Positions 1 to 6,456 of a DNA stretch of 15,831 nt are shown here, piece after piece (positions within the stretch are counted from its first letter, which is position 1; each line of letters opens with the position of its first letter). The position numbers and the translations under genes are program-made. The notes beneath the pieces are model-generated. The model saw nothing but the letters and a program-made list of their open reading frames with translations. It did no database searches and was not told the origin of the DNA. The DNA lies in NCBI GenBank assembly GCA_910579115.1, contig CAJTSO010000019.1, positions 18,400-34,230 on the forward strand, in the 5' to 3' direction. The stretch comes from an uncultured Selenomonadaceae bacterium. GTDB taxonomy: Bacteria > Bacillota > Negativicutes > Selenomonadales > Selenomonadaceae.

Positions 1-750
1 GTGGTCCTGACGGCGGAGGGACGGCGGTTTTATGAAAAAGCCAATGTGATTTTGAACGGGCTGGAGGAGCTGGAGGGAGAGATGAAATCACCTCAGGGCA
101 AGCTGGTCAGCATTTCGGCCAATCCCAGCTCCTGGTTTGCCAACTGCTTTTCGGAATTTTACAGGGACCATGGTCAGGCGGATACGGAGTTCCGCATATG
201 GATGGACAATACTCCCAATATTCTGCACCGGGTGCGGGAGGGAAGGGACGAGACTGGCTTTATCGGAGTTTTCCCTGATCAGCTGGAACAACTGCACTAT
301 GATTTGAAACGGTATCAGCTGGGTTTTGTCTGCCTGAGAAAAATGGATGCAATGCTGTTCTTCCGGTCTGAGTGGAACCTCGCCGGCCGGGCCGCCGGTT
401 TGCCGGCGGATACCCGCAAGCCCCGCTGCGTGCAGATGGTCAATGACCCTTATATCCGCTACAAGGGATGGCGGACCGAGGGGGAGCGGCTGGCTCTGGA
501 GCCTCGGGTAGCTGTCACCACAAACAGCGATTACGTAATCAATCTGCTGCTGGAGAAAAATCATCTGGCTAACATCAGCTGTGAAACATACCTCCGCTAT
601 GAACCGGGGAAGTCTCCCGGTATCCGCCTGAAACACGGGGAAGGAAAAATCCTGTACGGGGTTATTACCAGGAACGGAAATCCCGTCAGCCAGCTGGCCA
701 GGGAATTTATCGACTTCGTCCGGGAACGGATCAACGTAACGGCGAATTGA
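1..750 (+). CDS. LysR-family transcriptional regulator, C-terminal part (5' truncated by window edge)
   Basis: Partial gene. The first residues visible, VVLTAEGRRFYEKA, are the typical end of a LysR DNA-binding domain (the 'LT.AG..f...A' stretch just after the winged helix and into the linker helix). The helix-turn-helix of roughly 60 residues must therefore lie left of position 1, and the GTG at position 1 is an internal valine codon rather than the start. The remaining ~220 residues (from about GKLVSISANP) form the periplasmic-binding-protein-like effector domain. With the missing part the protein would be about 310 aa, normal for the family. LysR proteins are cytoplasmic, bind DNA as tetramers and respond to a small ligand; the ligand and target cannot be read here. 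The stop at 748-750 is followed at once by a strong terminator, so the gene is not co-transcribed with the cell-wall cluster. Family assignment is fairly sure; function is unknown. Confidence 0.8.
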   Translation: MVLTAEGRRFYEKANVILNGLEELEGEMKSPQGKLVSISANPSSWFANCFSEFYRDHGQADTEFRIWMDNTPNILHRVREGRDETGFIGVFPDQLEQLHYDLKRYQLGFVCLRKMDAMLFFRSEWNLAGRAAGLPADTRKPRCVQMVNDPYIRYKGWRTEGERLALEPRVAVTTNSDYVINLLLEKNHLANISCETYLRYEPGKSPGIRLKHGEGKILYGVITRNGNPVSQLAREFIDFVRERINVTAN

Positions 751-762
751 AAAATGACAGAT

Positions 763-806
763 AAAAGGGCAGACCATGAGCCGCGTGCCGTGGTCTGCCC
801 TTTTCG
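763..806 (+). terminator. Rho-independent terminator after the LysR gene
   Basis: A perfect 14-bp inverted repeat, AAAAGGGCAGACCA (763-776) against TGGTCTGCCCTTTT (791-804), encloses a 14-nt loop. The 3' arm ends in a T run and the 5' arm starts with an A run, so it could also act on minus-strand transcripts. It begins 12 nt after the LysR stop codon. Confidence 0.85.
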
Positions 807-812
807 TTATAC

Positions 813-843
813 AAAAAATCCGGCAGATGAAATCATCTACCGG
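813..843 (-). terminator. Rho-independent terminator of the tRNA-Arg gene
   Basis: Read on the minus strand, a hairpin with CCGG (840-843 with 820-823) and AGATGA/TCATCT arms (833-838 with 825-830), separated by one mismatched pair and closed by a 2-nt centre, is followed by six T residues (complement of A813-A818). It starts 9 nt downstream of the tRNA CCA end. It lies back to back with the LysR terminator, so the two convergent transcripts are each stopped. Confidence 0.8.
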
Positions 844-852
844 TTATTTTCA

Positions 853-930
853 TGGTGACCCGGGAGGGACTCGAACCCCCGACCTTTTGGTTCGTAGCCA
901 AACGCTCTAATCCAACTGAGCTACCGGGCC
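853..930 (-). tRNA. tRNA-Arg (anticodon ACG)
   Basis: On the minus strand the 78-nt sequence folds as a full cloverleaf. The acceptor stem pairs GGCCCGG with CCGGGTC (one G-U pair). The D arm is GCTC/GAGC. The anticodon stem is TTTGG/CCAAA with loop CTACGAA, which gives anticodon ACG. The T arm contains GTTCGAGTC. Discriminator A is followed by a genome-encoded CCA (853-855). The ACG wobble A is normally deaminated to inosine by TadA and then reads CGU, CGC and CGA arginine codons; that is family knowledge, not visible here. It is a single gene with its own promoter (952-980) and terminator (813-843), divergent from mraZ. Confidence 0.96.
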
Positions 931-951
931 GTGTCGCTGTCGACAAAGGAT

Positions 952-980
952 ATGTTACCACAGGGGCATTTTAATGTCAA
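952..980 (-). promoter_or_regulatory. Sigma-70-type promoter for tRNA-Arg
   Basis: Read on the minus strand: a perfect -35 TTGACA (complement of 975-980), a 17-bp spacer, and a -10 TAACAT (complement of 952-957). The expected start site lies about 15 nt upstream of the mature tRNA 5' end at 930. Spacing and hexamers are close to consensus, as expected for a stable-RNA gene. Confidence 0.85.
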
Positions 981-1052
981 ATACTTTTTTGGAAATTTTG
1001 CTTTTTGAGGGGCTTTCGATCAGGGGGACGAGGGCGGAATAAGGTCTGCGGC

Positions 1053-1084
1053 AGTCCTATACCTATAGATGATGTAGGACTTTT
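1053..1084 (+). terminator. Possible short terminator or attenuating hairpin upstream of the mraZ promoter
   Basis: GTCCTAT (1054-1060) pairs with GTAGGAC (1074-1080), seven pairs including one G-U, around a 13-nt loop, and is followed by TTTT at 1081-1084. It could insulate mraZ from read-through arriving from the left. The stem is short and the T run is only four, so this is weak. The rest of 981-1110 shows no gene I can support. Confidence 0.3.
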
Positions 1085-1112
1085 GAGTAGAAGTGAAATT
1101 TTTTCACAAAAA

Positions 1113-1136
1113 GTGGTATAAAGTGGTGAATTGTGG
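1113..1136 (+). promoter_or_regulatory. Probable MraZ operator: three GTGG boxes at 10-bp period
   Basis: GTGG occurs at 1113-1116, 1123-1126 and 1133-1136, exactly one helical turn apart, within the repeated context AAGTGGTA / AAGTGGTG / TTGTGGTA. MraZ proteins are known to bind direct repeats of a GTGG core spaced by about 10 bp upstream of their own gene. The array lies just upstream of and overlapping the likely mraZ -10 elements, so bound MraZ should affect promoter use. The binding assignment is by similarity to that known site type; the repeat itself is read directly. Confidence 0.8.
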
Positions 1137-1142
1137 TAAAAT
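1114..1142 (+). promoter_or_regulatory. Candidate promoter(s) of the mraZ-rsmH-ftsL block
   Basis: Two extended -10 elements are visible, each made from an operator box: TGG-TATAAA (1114-1122) and TGG-TAAAAT (1134-1142). Both hexamers match TATAAT at five of six positions and carry the TGn extension. No good -35 hexamer is seen at 17 bp for either, which suits an extended -10 promoter. If the downstream one is used, the leader is only about 17 nt and starts close to the ribosome-binding site. Which of the two is used cannot be decided by reading. Confidence 0.55.
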
Positions 1143-1165
1143 GTCCCCAAAGGAGGTGACGAGCG

Positions 1166-1597
1166 ATGTTAATGGGGGAGTATACCCATTCGATGGACGC
1201 GAAGGGCCGGGTCAGCCTGCCGGCAGATTTTCGCGCTGCCCTTGGAGACTCGTTCGTCATCACGAAGGGTTTGGATAACTGCCTCTTTGTTTATGGCCCT
1301 GAGGAATGGCAGCGGCTTTCCGAAAAGCTGGCGAAGCTGCCTATCTCGAAGGCGGAGGTTCGTTCCTTTGTGCGTTTTTTCTTTGCGGGCGCCCGGGAAA
1401 CGGAGTGCGACAAGCAGGGACGGTTCCTTGTACCGGCAAATCTCCGGTCTTATGCAAAGCTGGATAAGGAGGCCGTTCTCATCGGCGTGTCCAACCGGGT
1501 GGAAATCTGGTCCAGAGCCGAGTGGGAACGCTACAGCGATGCGGTGTGCCCGGCGGTGACAGAGATTGCGGAGACCCTTACGGAGCTTGGCATTTGA
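1166..1597 (+). CDS. mraZ: MraZ, transcriptional regulator of the dcw cluster
   Basis: The protein is 143 aa, the usual MraZ length. It carries the two tandem SpoVT/AbrB-like half-domains, each with the family signature: DAKGRVSLPADFR at residues 11-23 and DKQGRFLVPANLR at residues 82-94. The N-terminus MLMGEY matches the family start, and a near-perfect Shine-Dalgarno sequence AAAGGAGGTGA (1149-1159) sits 6 nt before the ATG at 1166. MraZ forms ring-shaped oligomers that bind repeated GTGG boxes; it represses dcw genes in E. coli and activates them in Mycoplasma. The three GTGG boxes just upstream point to autoregulation here, though the sign of control is not visible. It is the first gene of the block, followed by rsmH after 37 nt. 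Confidence 0.96.
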   Translation: MLMGEYTHSMDAKGRVSLPADFRAALGDSFVITKGLDNCLFVYGPEEWQRLSEKLAKLPISKAEVRSFVRFFFAGARETECDKQGRFLVPANLRSYAKLDKEAVLIGVSNRVEIWSRAEWERYSDAVCPAVTEIAETLTELGI

Positions 1598-1621
1598 CGG
1601 TGAGCCGGGCAGGGATGAACG

Positions 1622-1627
1622 AAGGAG
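1622..1627 (+). promoter_or_regulatory. Ribosome-binding site deciding the rsmH start
   Basis: AAGGAG ends 7 nt before GTG 1635. The in-frame ATG at 1566 lies inside mraZ, has no such site, and would add 23 residues unlike the family. The GTG start is therefore preferred. Confidence 0.8.
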
Positions 1628-1634
1628 CAAAGCG

Positions 1635-2591
1635 GTGGAATTTCATCATGTAAGCGTGCTGCCGGAGGCGGCGGAGCTCCTTGTGACAGATCCCGACGGA
1701 ATATATGTGGATTGTACTCTCGGCGGCGGAGGCCACAGCGGCAGGATTGCGGCGAGGCTGTCAGCTAAGGGGCGGCTCATTGGGATCGATCAGGACGAGG
1801 AAGCTATCGAGGCGGCCGGTAAACATCTGAATGAGCTGAAGGAGCAGGGAGCGGCCTGCCGGATAAATCTGGTTCACGATAATTTTTCCCGCCTGCCCGA
1901 GATTTTGCGGGGACTGGGGCTGGCCGAGGCCGGTTCCATAGATGGAGCGCTCTTTGATTTAGGCGTATCCAGCCATCAGCTGGATACGGTGGAGCGGGGC
2001 TTTTCCTATATGAGGGACGCGGCTCTTGATATGAGGATGGATCCCCGTCAGAAATTGTCGGCGGCAGTTATCCTTAACGGCTGGAACGAGGAGGAGCTGG
2101 GCCGGATATTTCGGGAATACGGGGAGGAGCGATGGTGGAAGCGGATCGCCGGGTTCATCGTCGCCAGGCGAAAAGAGAAGCCCTTTGAGACTACCGGGGA
2201 GCTGGTGGATATAATTGAGCGGGCGGTTCCCAAAGGGGTGCGCCGGGAGCAGAAGGGCCATCCGGCGAAGCGGATTTTCCAGGCGGTGCGCATTGCGGTA
2301 AATGATGAGCTGGGGATCCTGCGGGGAGCCCTGGAGGCAGCCGTCAGGGCCCTGAAGCCCGGGGGAGAGATTGCGGTGATCACCTTTCATTCCCTGGAGG
2401 ACAGAATTGTGAAAGAAACTCTTCGGGATCTGGCAAAGGGATGTATCTGCCCGCCGTCCCTGCCGGTGTGTACCTGCGGTCATAAACCGGAAGTGAAGCT
2501 GCTGGGGAAGGCGACGCCCCCCGGCATAGAAGAGATTGAGGCGAATCCCCGGGCGGCCAGCGCTAAGCTGCGGCGGGCAAAGAAGCTGTAA
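1635..2591 (+). CDS. rsmH: RsmH (MraW), 16S rRNA (cytosine-1402 N4) methyltransferase
   Basis: RsmH uses S-adenosylmethionine to methylate N4 of C1402 in the decoding centre of 16S rRNA. From the GTG start at 1635 the product is 318 aa and begins (M)EFHHVSVLPEA, the family N-terminus. The SAM-binding segment follows as YVDCTLGGGGHSG and LIGIDQDEEA. Further on are FDLGVSSHQLD, RGFSY, DMRMDP, EERWWKRIA, the signature HPAKRIFQAVRIAVNDEL and FHSLEDRIVK. The conserved CxC-type cysteines near the C-terminus (GCICPP...VCTCG) are present. The second W of EERWWK is usually a small residue, a minor variation. The gene follows mraZ by 37 nt and is probably in the same transcript. A 208-nt gap with no supported gene then precedes ftsL. 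Confidence 0.97.
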   Translation: MEFHHVSVLPEAAELLVTDPDGIYVDCTLGGGGHSGRIAARLSAKGRLIGIDQDEEAIEAAGKHLNELKEQGAACRINLVHDNFSRLPEILRGLGLAEAGSIDGALFDLGVSSHQLDTVERGFSYMRDAALDMRMDPRQKLSAAVILNGWNEEELGRIFREYGEERWWKRIAGFIVARRKEKPFETTGELVDIIERAVPKGVRREQKGHPAKRIFQAVRIAVNDELGILRGALEAAVRALKPGGEIAVITFHSLEDRIVKETLRDLAKGCICPPSLPVCTCGHKPEVKLLGKATPPGIEEIEANPRAASAKLRRAKKL

Positions 2592-2783
2592 ATCCCTCTC
2601 TGGGGTGAGCAGTGAATCGGACAGAATTTTGAGTACAACGGCTGAAAAACTCCCCCGCCTCAACAAAGCAAGCGGCGGTTACCTTGGCTGGCTGATACGA
2701 TGGAGCAGATTCTCCACCGTCATTTTGAACGGGAAGAAGAAGGAAAAAACGGGACTGGTTTCCTGAACAGTGGCATTATAAAT

Positions 2784-2790
2784 GGAAGGA
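2784..2790 (+). promoter_or_regulatory. Ribosome-binding site deciding the ftsL start
   Basis: GGAAGGA lies 9 nt before the ATG at 2800. It overlaps the earlier in-frame ATG at 2782 and is only 0 nt from the one at 2791, so neither of those can use it. Upstream of 2782 there is no purine-rich site. Confidence 0.7.
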
Positions 2791-2799
2791 ATGACAATT

Positions 2800-3330
2800 A
2801 TGGCAGCAGAGCGTTGGCAGCAGAACGACCTGTATGACTATGATGATGAATACGAATTTGCCGATGGCACTTATGGTTACTCTCCGCGCTGCTATAACAG
2901 CTCCGGAGCTTATCATTACCGGAATCTTCCCAATGTGGTAGACGACGCCCTGCGGAGGGAGCCGTCCCTGAAGCGGGACAGCCAGATCCGTTCTCTGGAG
3001 GAGGACCGCCCTTCGGCCGCAACGGTGAATGCCAGCTTGAGGAATCACTGTCTGGTGCTGTTCGTGCTGATTACTGTCCTTTCCATGGGGTTGGCCCTTC
3101 ACCGGGGGATCAGCGCGGATCGTGGTTATCAAATGACGGAGCTCCGCCGTCAGGCATCCCGGATGGAGAAGGAGAATGAGGCCATCAAGGTGGAAATTGC
3201 CCACTTGAAATCCCCTCAGCGGATAAAGGAAATCGCCACGGCAAAATTGGGCATGATCGTGCCGGAGAATGCCTATTTCTCCTCTGATAAAGGAGATTCA
3301 AAAAAGTCCGCTAAACCGAAAACCGAATGA
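2800..3330 (+). CDS. ftsL: FtsL-like divisome protein with long N-terminal cytoplasmic extension
   Basis: FtsL is a bitopic membrane protein that, with FtsQ/DivIB and FtsB/DivIC, links the divisome to septal wall synthesis. From ATG 2800 the product is 176 aa. Residues 1-81 are a soluble region, the first 45 rich in Tyr and Asp (LYDYDDEYEF, then TYGY, CY, YHY). One transmembrane helix lies at about 83-103. A heptad-rich coiled coil follows at about 106-137, then LKSPQRIKEIATAKLGMIVPE (136-156, shown in part), the region conserved at the end of FtsL proteins. The tail is Lys/Ser-rich. Usual FtsL proteins are about 90-130 aa with a short N-terminus, so the extension is notable. The family call rests on architecture, the post-coil motif and position directly after rsmH. 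It is the last gene before a terminator; the ftsI gene that normally follows is absent. Confidence 0.85.
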   Translation: MAAERWQQNDLYDYDDEYEFADGTYGYSPRCYNSSGAYHYRNLPNVVDDALRREPSLKRDSQIRSLEEDRPSAATVNASLRNHCLVLFVLITVLSMGLALHRGISADRGYQMTELRRQASRMEKENEAIKVEIAHLKSPQRIKEIATAKLGMIVPENAYFSSDKGDSKKSAKPKTE

Positions 3331-3372
3331 CTTGTCCTTTTAGTTTGGAGCCTATTTCTTATAGCGGGTAGG

Positions 3373-3397
3373 GGGCGGGATTAACCCCGCCCTTTTT
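3373..3397 (+). terminator. Rho-independent terminator between ftsL and murE
   Basis: GGGCGGG (3373-3379) pairs with CCCGCCC (3386-3392) over a 6-nt loop and is followed by TTTTT (3393-3397). It lies 42 nt after the ftsL stop and splits the dcw cluster into two transcription units at the place where ftsI would normally be. Confidence 0.88.
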
Positions 3398-3426
3398 CAG
3401 TATCTGATGAGGCAACGGATTTTTCC

Positions 3427-3478
3427 TTTATTTTTTCAAATAAAAGATGATAAAATAACAATCTCTTAAGAATATGAT
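3427..3478 (+). promoter_or_regulatory. Likely promoter region for the murE operon
   Basis: Because a terminator ends at 3397, the murE block needs its own promoter. The stretch 3415-3485 is strikingly A+T-rich compared with its surroundings and holds -10-like hexamers TAAAAT (3451-3456) and TATGAT (3473-3478). Only poor -35 matches (such as TTTATT at 3427-3432, 18 bp before the first) are visible, so the exact promoter is unsure. The region as a promoter is an inference from context. Confidence 0.4.
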
Positions 3479-3509
3479 AATTTACCGCCGCTGACAGGGA
3501 GATAATGAG

Positions 3510-5018
3510 ATGAATATTACGCTTGAAATGATTCAGCAGAGAGTGCCGGGGGCGAAGCTTACGGGAAAGCCTGACGTGCTGATAAGGGATCTGGTCCAGG
3601 ACTCCAGGGAGGCTACTCCGGGGGCCCTGTTCGTGGCAGTGGAGGGTCTCCATGTGGACGGCCATAAATTTATTCCCCAGGCCGTTGAAGCCGGGGCGGC
3701 CGCCGTGCTGACCACCAGAAAGCCGGAGGAGGCCGGGGCGCGAATTGGGGTTCCCGTGCTGACGGTGCCGGATCTGGACGGGGCCCTGAAGGGGATCGTT
3801 CCCTGGTTTTATGATTACCCGGCCCGGAAGATGCGGCTGGTAGGGATTACCGGCACAAACGGCAAGACGACCACCAGCTATCTTGTCCGCCACCTGCTGC
3901 GGGCTGCGGGGCATCGGGTGGGACTCATTGGCACCATACAGAATATGATTGAGGATGAGGTGCTCCCTGCCCGCAACACGACGCCGAACATAATCGATCT
4001 TCAACGGCTGCTGGCCAGAATGGACAGGGCCGGGATTTCCCACGTGGTGATGGAGGTGTCCTCCCATGCGCTTGATATGGGCCGGGTTGCGGGCTGTGAG
4101 TACGATACGGCCGCCTTTTCCAATCTGACCCAGGATCACCTGGATTACCACGGTACCATGGAGAACTACTGCCTGGCCAAGGCAAAGCTCTTTGACAGCC
4201 TGTCAGGAGATGTCACAAAGCAGGGTAAGAAAGCGGTGGTAAACATCGATGATCCGGCGGGAAAGCTAATGCTGGAGCACGCCGACTGCGATCATATAAC
4301 CTACAGCGTGAAGGATAATAACGCTTCCCTCCGGGCTTCGGACATAAAGCTTACGGGAACCGGAGCTTCCTTTGTGGTCAACGGAGATTTTGGCCGTCGG
4401 GAGATCGCTTTGAAGATCACCGGGCTGTTTAATGTTTACAACGTGCTGGCGGCCATCGGCTGCGCTTTGGCAGAGAAGGTGCCGGTAGAGACTATCACCG
4501 GGGCTCTGCCTTTGTTTAAGGGAGTCCCTGGCCGGTTTGAAGCCATTGATATGGGGCAGAAATTCGGGGTGGCGGTAGACTATTCCCACACCCCGGACGG
4601 TCTGGAAAATGTCCTGGGGGCGGCCCGGGGAATCGCTCGGGGCCGGGTGGTAGTGGTATTTGGCTGCGGCGGCGACCGGGACAGGACGAAGCGGCCCATA
4701 ATGGGCCGGATCGCGGCGGAGCTGGCGGATATAGTCATCGTGACCAGCGACAATCCCCGCAGTGAGGACCCGGAGGCAATTCTGGCGGAGATCCTTCCCG
4801 GCGTCAGGGAGAAAATCGGCGCCAAACGGTATGAGGTGCTGGCCGACCGCCGGGAGGCCATATTCCGGGCCATAAAACTGGCGGAGGCCGGCGATATGGT
4901 GGTCATTGCCGGAAAGGGCCATGAGGATTATCAGATCCTTAAGGATAAGACGATTCATTTTGACGATCGGGAAGAGGCTAAAAATGCGCTTGAGGGTCTT
5001 TTGGGAGGCGAACCCTGA
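3510..5018 (+). CDS. murE: MurE, UDP-MurNAc-tripeptide synthetase (probably meso-diaminopimelate-adding)
   Basis: This cytoplasmic ATP-dependent Mur ligase adds the third residue to UDP-MurNAc-L-Ala-D-Glu. The product is 502 aa, a normal length. Domain 1 binds the UDP-sugar. The central ATPase domain has the P-loop GTNGKTTT from residue 115, NTTPN at the usual place, and the lysine expected to be carbamylated (K224 in YCLAKAKLF). The C-terminal domain has the GCGGDRDRTKRP segment and DNPR at residues 414-417. DNPR is the known signature for meso-diaminopimelate, whereas lysine-adding enzymes differ there. The start at ATG 3510 is supported by AGGGAG (3496-3501). The gene opens the second transcription unit, and its stop is 2 nt before the murF start, so the two are probably translationally coupled. 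Confidence 0.96.
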   Translation: MNITLEMIQQRVPGAKLTGKPDVLIRDLVQDSREATPGALFVAVEGLHVDGHKFIPQAVEAGAAAVLTTRKPEEAGARIGVPVLTVPDLDGALKGIVPWFYDYPARKMRLVGITGTNGKTTTSYLVRHLLRAAGHRVGLIGTIQNMIEDEVLPARNTTPNIIDLQRLLARMDRAGISHVVMEVSSHALDMGRVAGCEYDTAAFSNLTQDHLDYHGTMENYCLAKAKLFDSLSGDVTKQGKKAVVNIDDPAGKLMLEHADCDHITYSVKDNNASLRASDIKLTGTGASFVVNGDFGRREIALKITGLFNVYNVLAAIGCALAEKVPVETITGALPLFKGVPGRFEAIDMGQKFGVAVDYSHTPDGLENVLGAARGIARGRVVVVFGCGGDRDRTKRPIMGRIAAELADIVIVTSDNPRSEDPEAILAEILPGVREKIGAKRYEVLADRREAIFRAIKLAEAGDMVVIAGKGHEDYQILKDKTIHFDDREEAKNALEGLLGGEP

Positions 5019-5020
5019 TA

Positions 5021-6436
5021 ATGGCTGAACCATTGCATTTGTTTACGGCAGGGGAAATAGCGGAGGCGGCGGCCGGGGTGTTGACCGGCAGTCCGGAAAC
5101 GCAGCTTTCGGCGGTGGCAACCGATACCCGTAAAATTGTCCCCGGGGCTTTATTTGTCGCCCTGAAGGGGAAAAACTTTGACGGGGCGGACTATGCGGGG
5201 CAGGCAGTGGAGAAGGGAGCGGCGGCCGTTCTCGTCAGCCGGGAATGCCCGGAAGAAAAGACCGCCGGTCTACCCGCGGTAATCAGGGCGGCTGATACCC
5301 TTGCCGCCTATCAGGCCATCGCCCGGGCCTACCGGCGTTACTTTGCAGGGCCCGTGCTGGCGGTGACCGGTTCCAACGGCAAGACCTCAACGAAGGAGCT
5401 GACAGCCTGCGTCCTCAATTCCGCCCTTAGCACCCTGAAAACCAAGGGGAATTTTAACAACGAGATCGGACTGCCCCTTACCTTGTTACAGCTGGATATG
5501 GAACACGACGCCGCCGTGGTGGAAATGGGTATGCGGGGACTGGGACAGATCGCCCAGCTGGCGGCAGTGGCTGAACCGGTAATCGGCATCGTCACCAATG
5601 TGGGGGAAACCCACATGGAGCTTTTAGGCTCTCTGGAAAATATCGCCCGGGCGAAAGGGGAGCTTATTGAATCTTTGCCGGATAACGGCATTGCCATCCT
5701 AAATGGCGATGATAAATTCGTGGCGGCCATGGAAAGTAAGGTAAAGCCCGGGGTTAGGGTTATCACCTACGGCATCGGGCAGGAGTCAACTGTCAGGGCG
5801 TTGCCTGACTCCATAAGGGCGGAGGGGTTCCTGACCAGGTTCACCGTGAGGTTTGCCGGGAATGGGACCGACTATCCGGTGGAGCTTCCTTTGGCGGGCC
5901 GGCACAATATTTATAACGCCTTGGCGGCGCTTGGGGCAGGCTATGCCCTGGGGCTTGATCCGGCGGAGATGATCGGAGCCTTAAAGAAATTCCAGGGCTT
6001 CGCCCAGCGGTTTGAATGTCTGGAGAAAACAGTTGACCGGCCGGGAAAGCTTAGAATTATCAACGACGCCTACAACGCCAGCCCCATGTCCATGGAAGCG
6101 GCCCTGGATACTCTGGCGGAAGTTTCCGGCGGCGGCCGCCGGATAGCGGTGCTGGGGGATATGCTGGAGCTGGGGGAAATTGCCGCTCAGGCTCACGAAA
6201 AGGTGGGCCGGCGGGCGGCGGAAACGGGGATTGATTTTCTCATTACCCGGGGCGGGATGAGCCGTCATATTGCCTTGGGGGCGATAGGAGCCGGCCTTTC
6301 CCCGGAGAAGGTTTTCGAGGCGGCTGACCATCCGGCGGCGGCCCAAAAGCTCCGGGAATTCTGCCGGGCGGGGGATACCCTGCTCTTTAAGGGGTCCCGC
6401 GGTATGCAGATGGACAAGATCATAGATATGCTTTGA
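5021..6436 (+). CDS. murF: MurF, UDP-MurNAc-tripeptide D-alanyl-D-alanine ligase
   Basis: MurF joins the D-Ala-D-Ala dipeptide made by Ddl to the UDP-MurNAc-tripeptide and completes the cytoplasmic pentapeptide precursor. The product is 471 aa. The P-loop GSNGKTSTKE starts at residue 117; the serine after the first glycine and the KE ending are typical of MurF as opposed to MurC, D or E. The next MurF marks are TKGNFNNEIGLPLTLL, VVEMGMRGLGQI and NDAYNASPMSMEAAL (from residue 348), the last being the family's most diagnostic motif. The start is ATG 5021, with GGGAGG (5003-5008) inside the end of murE. The stop overlaps the region leading into mraY. Confidence 0.97.
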   Translation: MAEPLHLFTAGEIAEAAAGVLTGSPETQLSAVATDTRKIVPGALFVALKGKNFDGADYAGQAVEKGAAAVLVSRECPEEKTAGLPAVIRAADTLAAYQAIARAYRRYFAGPVLAVTGSNGKTSTKELTACVLNSALSTLKTKGNFNNEIGLPLTLLQLDMEHDAAVVEMGMRGLGQIAQLAAVAEPVIGIVTNVGETHMELLGSLENIARAKGELIESLPDNGIAILNGDDKFVAAMESKVKPGVRVITYGIGQESTVRALPDSIRAEGFLTRFTVRFAGNGTDYPVELPLAGRHNIYNALAALGAGYALGLDPAEMIGALKKFQGFAQRFECLEKTVDRPGKLRIINDAYNASPMSMEAALDTLAEVSGGGRRIAVLGDMLELGEIAAQAHEKVGRRAAETGIDFLITRGGMSRHIALGAIGAGLSPEKVFEAADHPAAAQKLREFCRAGDTLLFKGSRGMQMDKIIDML

Positions 6437-6443
6437 GAATGGT

Positions 6444-6450
6444 GGGAAAG
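6444..6450 (+). promoter_or_regulatory. Ribosome-binding site deciding the mraY start
   Basis: GGGAAAG lies 6 nt before ATG 6457. The alternatives TTG 6433 and ATG 6439 have no purine-rich site at a suitable distance. Confidence 0.6.
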
Positions 6451-6456
6451 CTGATA

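Noticed and set aside
1093..1107. Small palindrome GTGAA-ATTTT-TTCAC upstream of the MraZ boxes as a regulator site
   Set aside because: Only five pairs in an A+T-rich stretch; too short to separate from chance.
1093..1278. 61-codon frame beginning in the mraZ promoter
   Set aside because: It overlaps the operator, the ribosome-binding site and mraZ in another frame, and has no support of its own.
2536..2766. Plus-strand 76-codon open frame overlapping the end of rsmH
   Set aside because: The first 56 nt overlap rsmH in another frame, no ribosome-binding site precedes any start, and the product is not recognisable. Kept only as a finding about the gap.
3381..4151. Long open frame on the minus strand (256 codons) across the ftsL-murE gap and the start of murE
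   Set aside because: It lies opposite unmistakable MurE, covers a terminator, has no ribosome-binding site, and its His/Pro/Gln-rich product resembles no family. It is an antisense shadow of G+C-rich coding.
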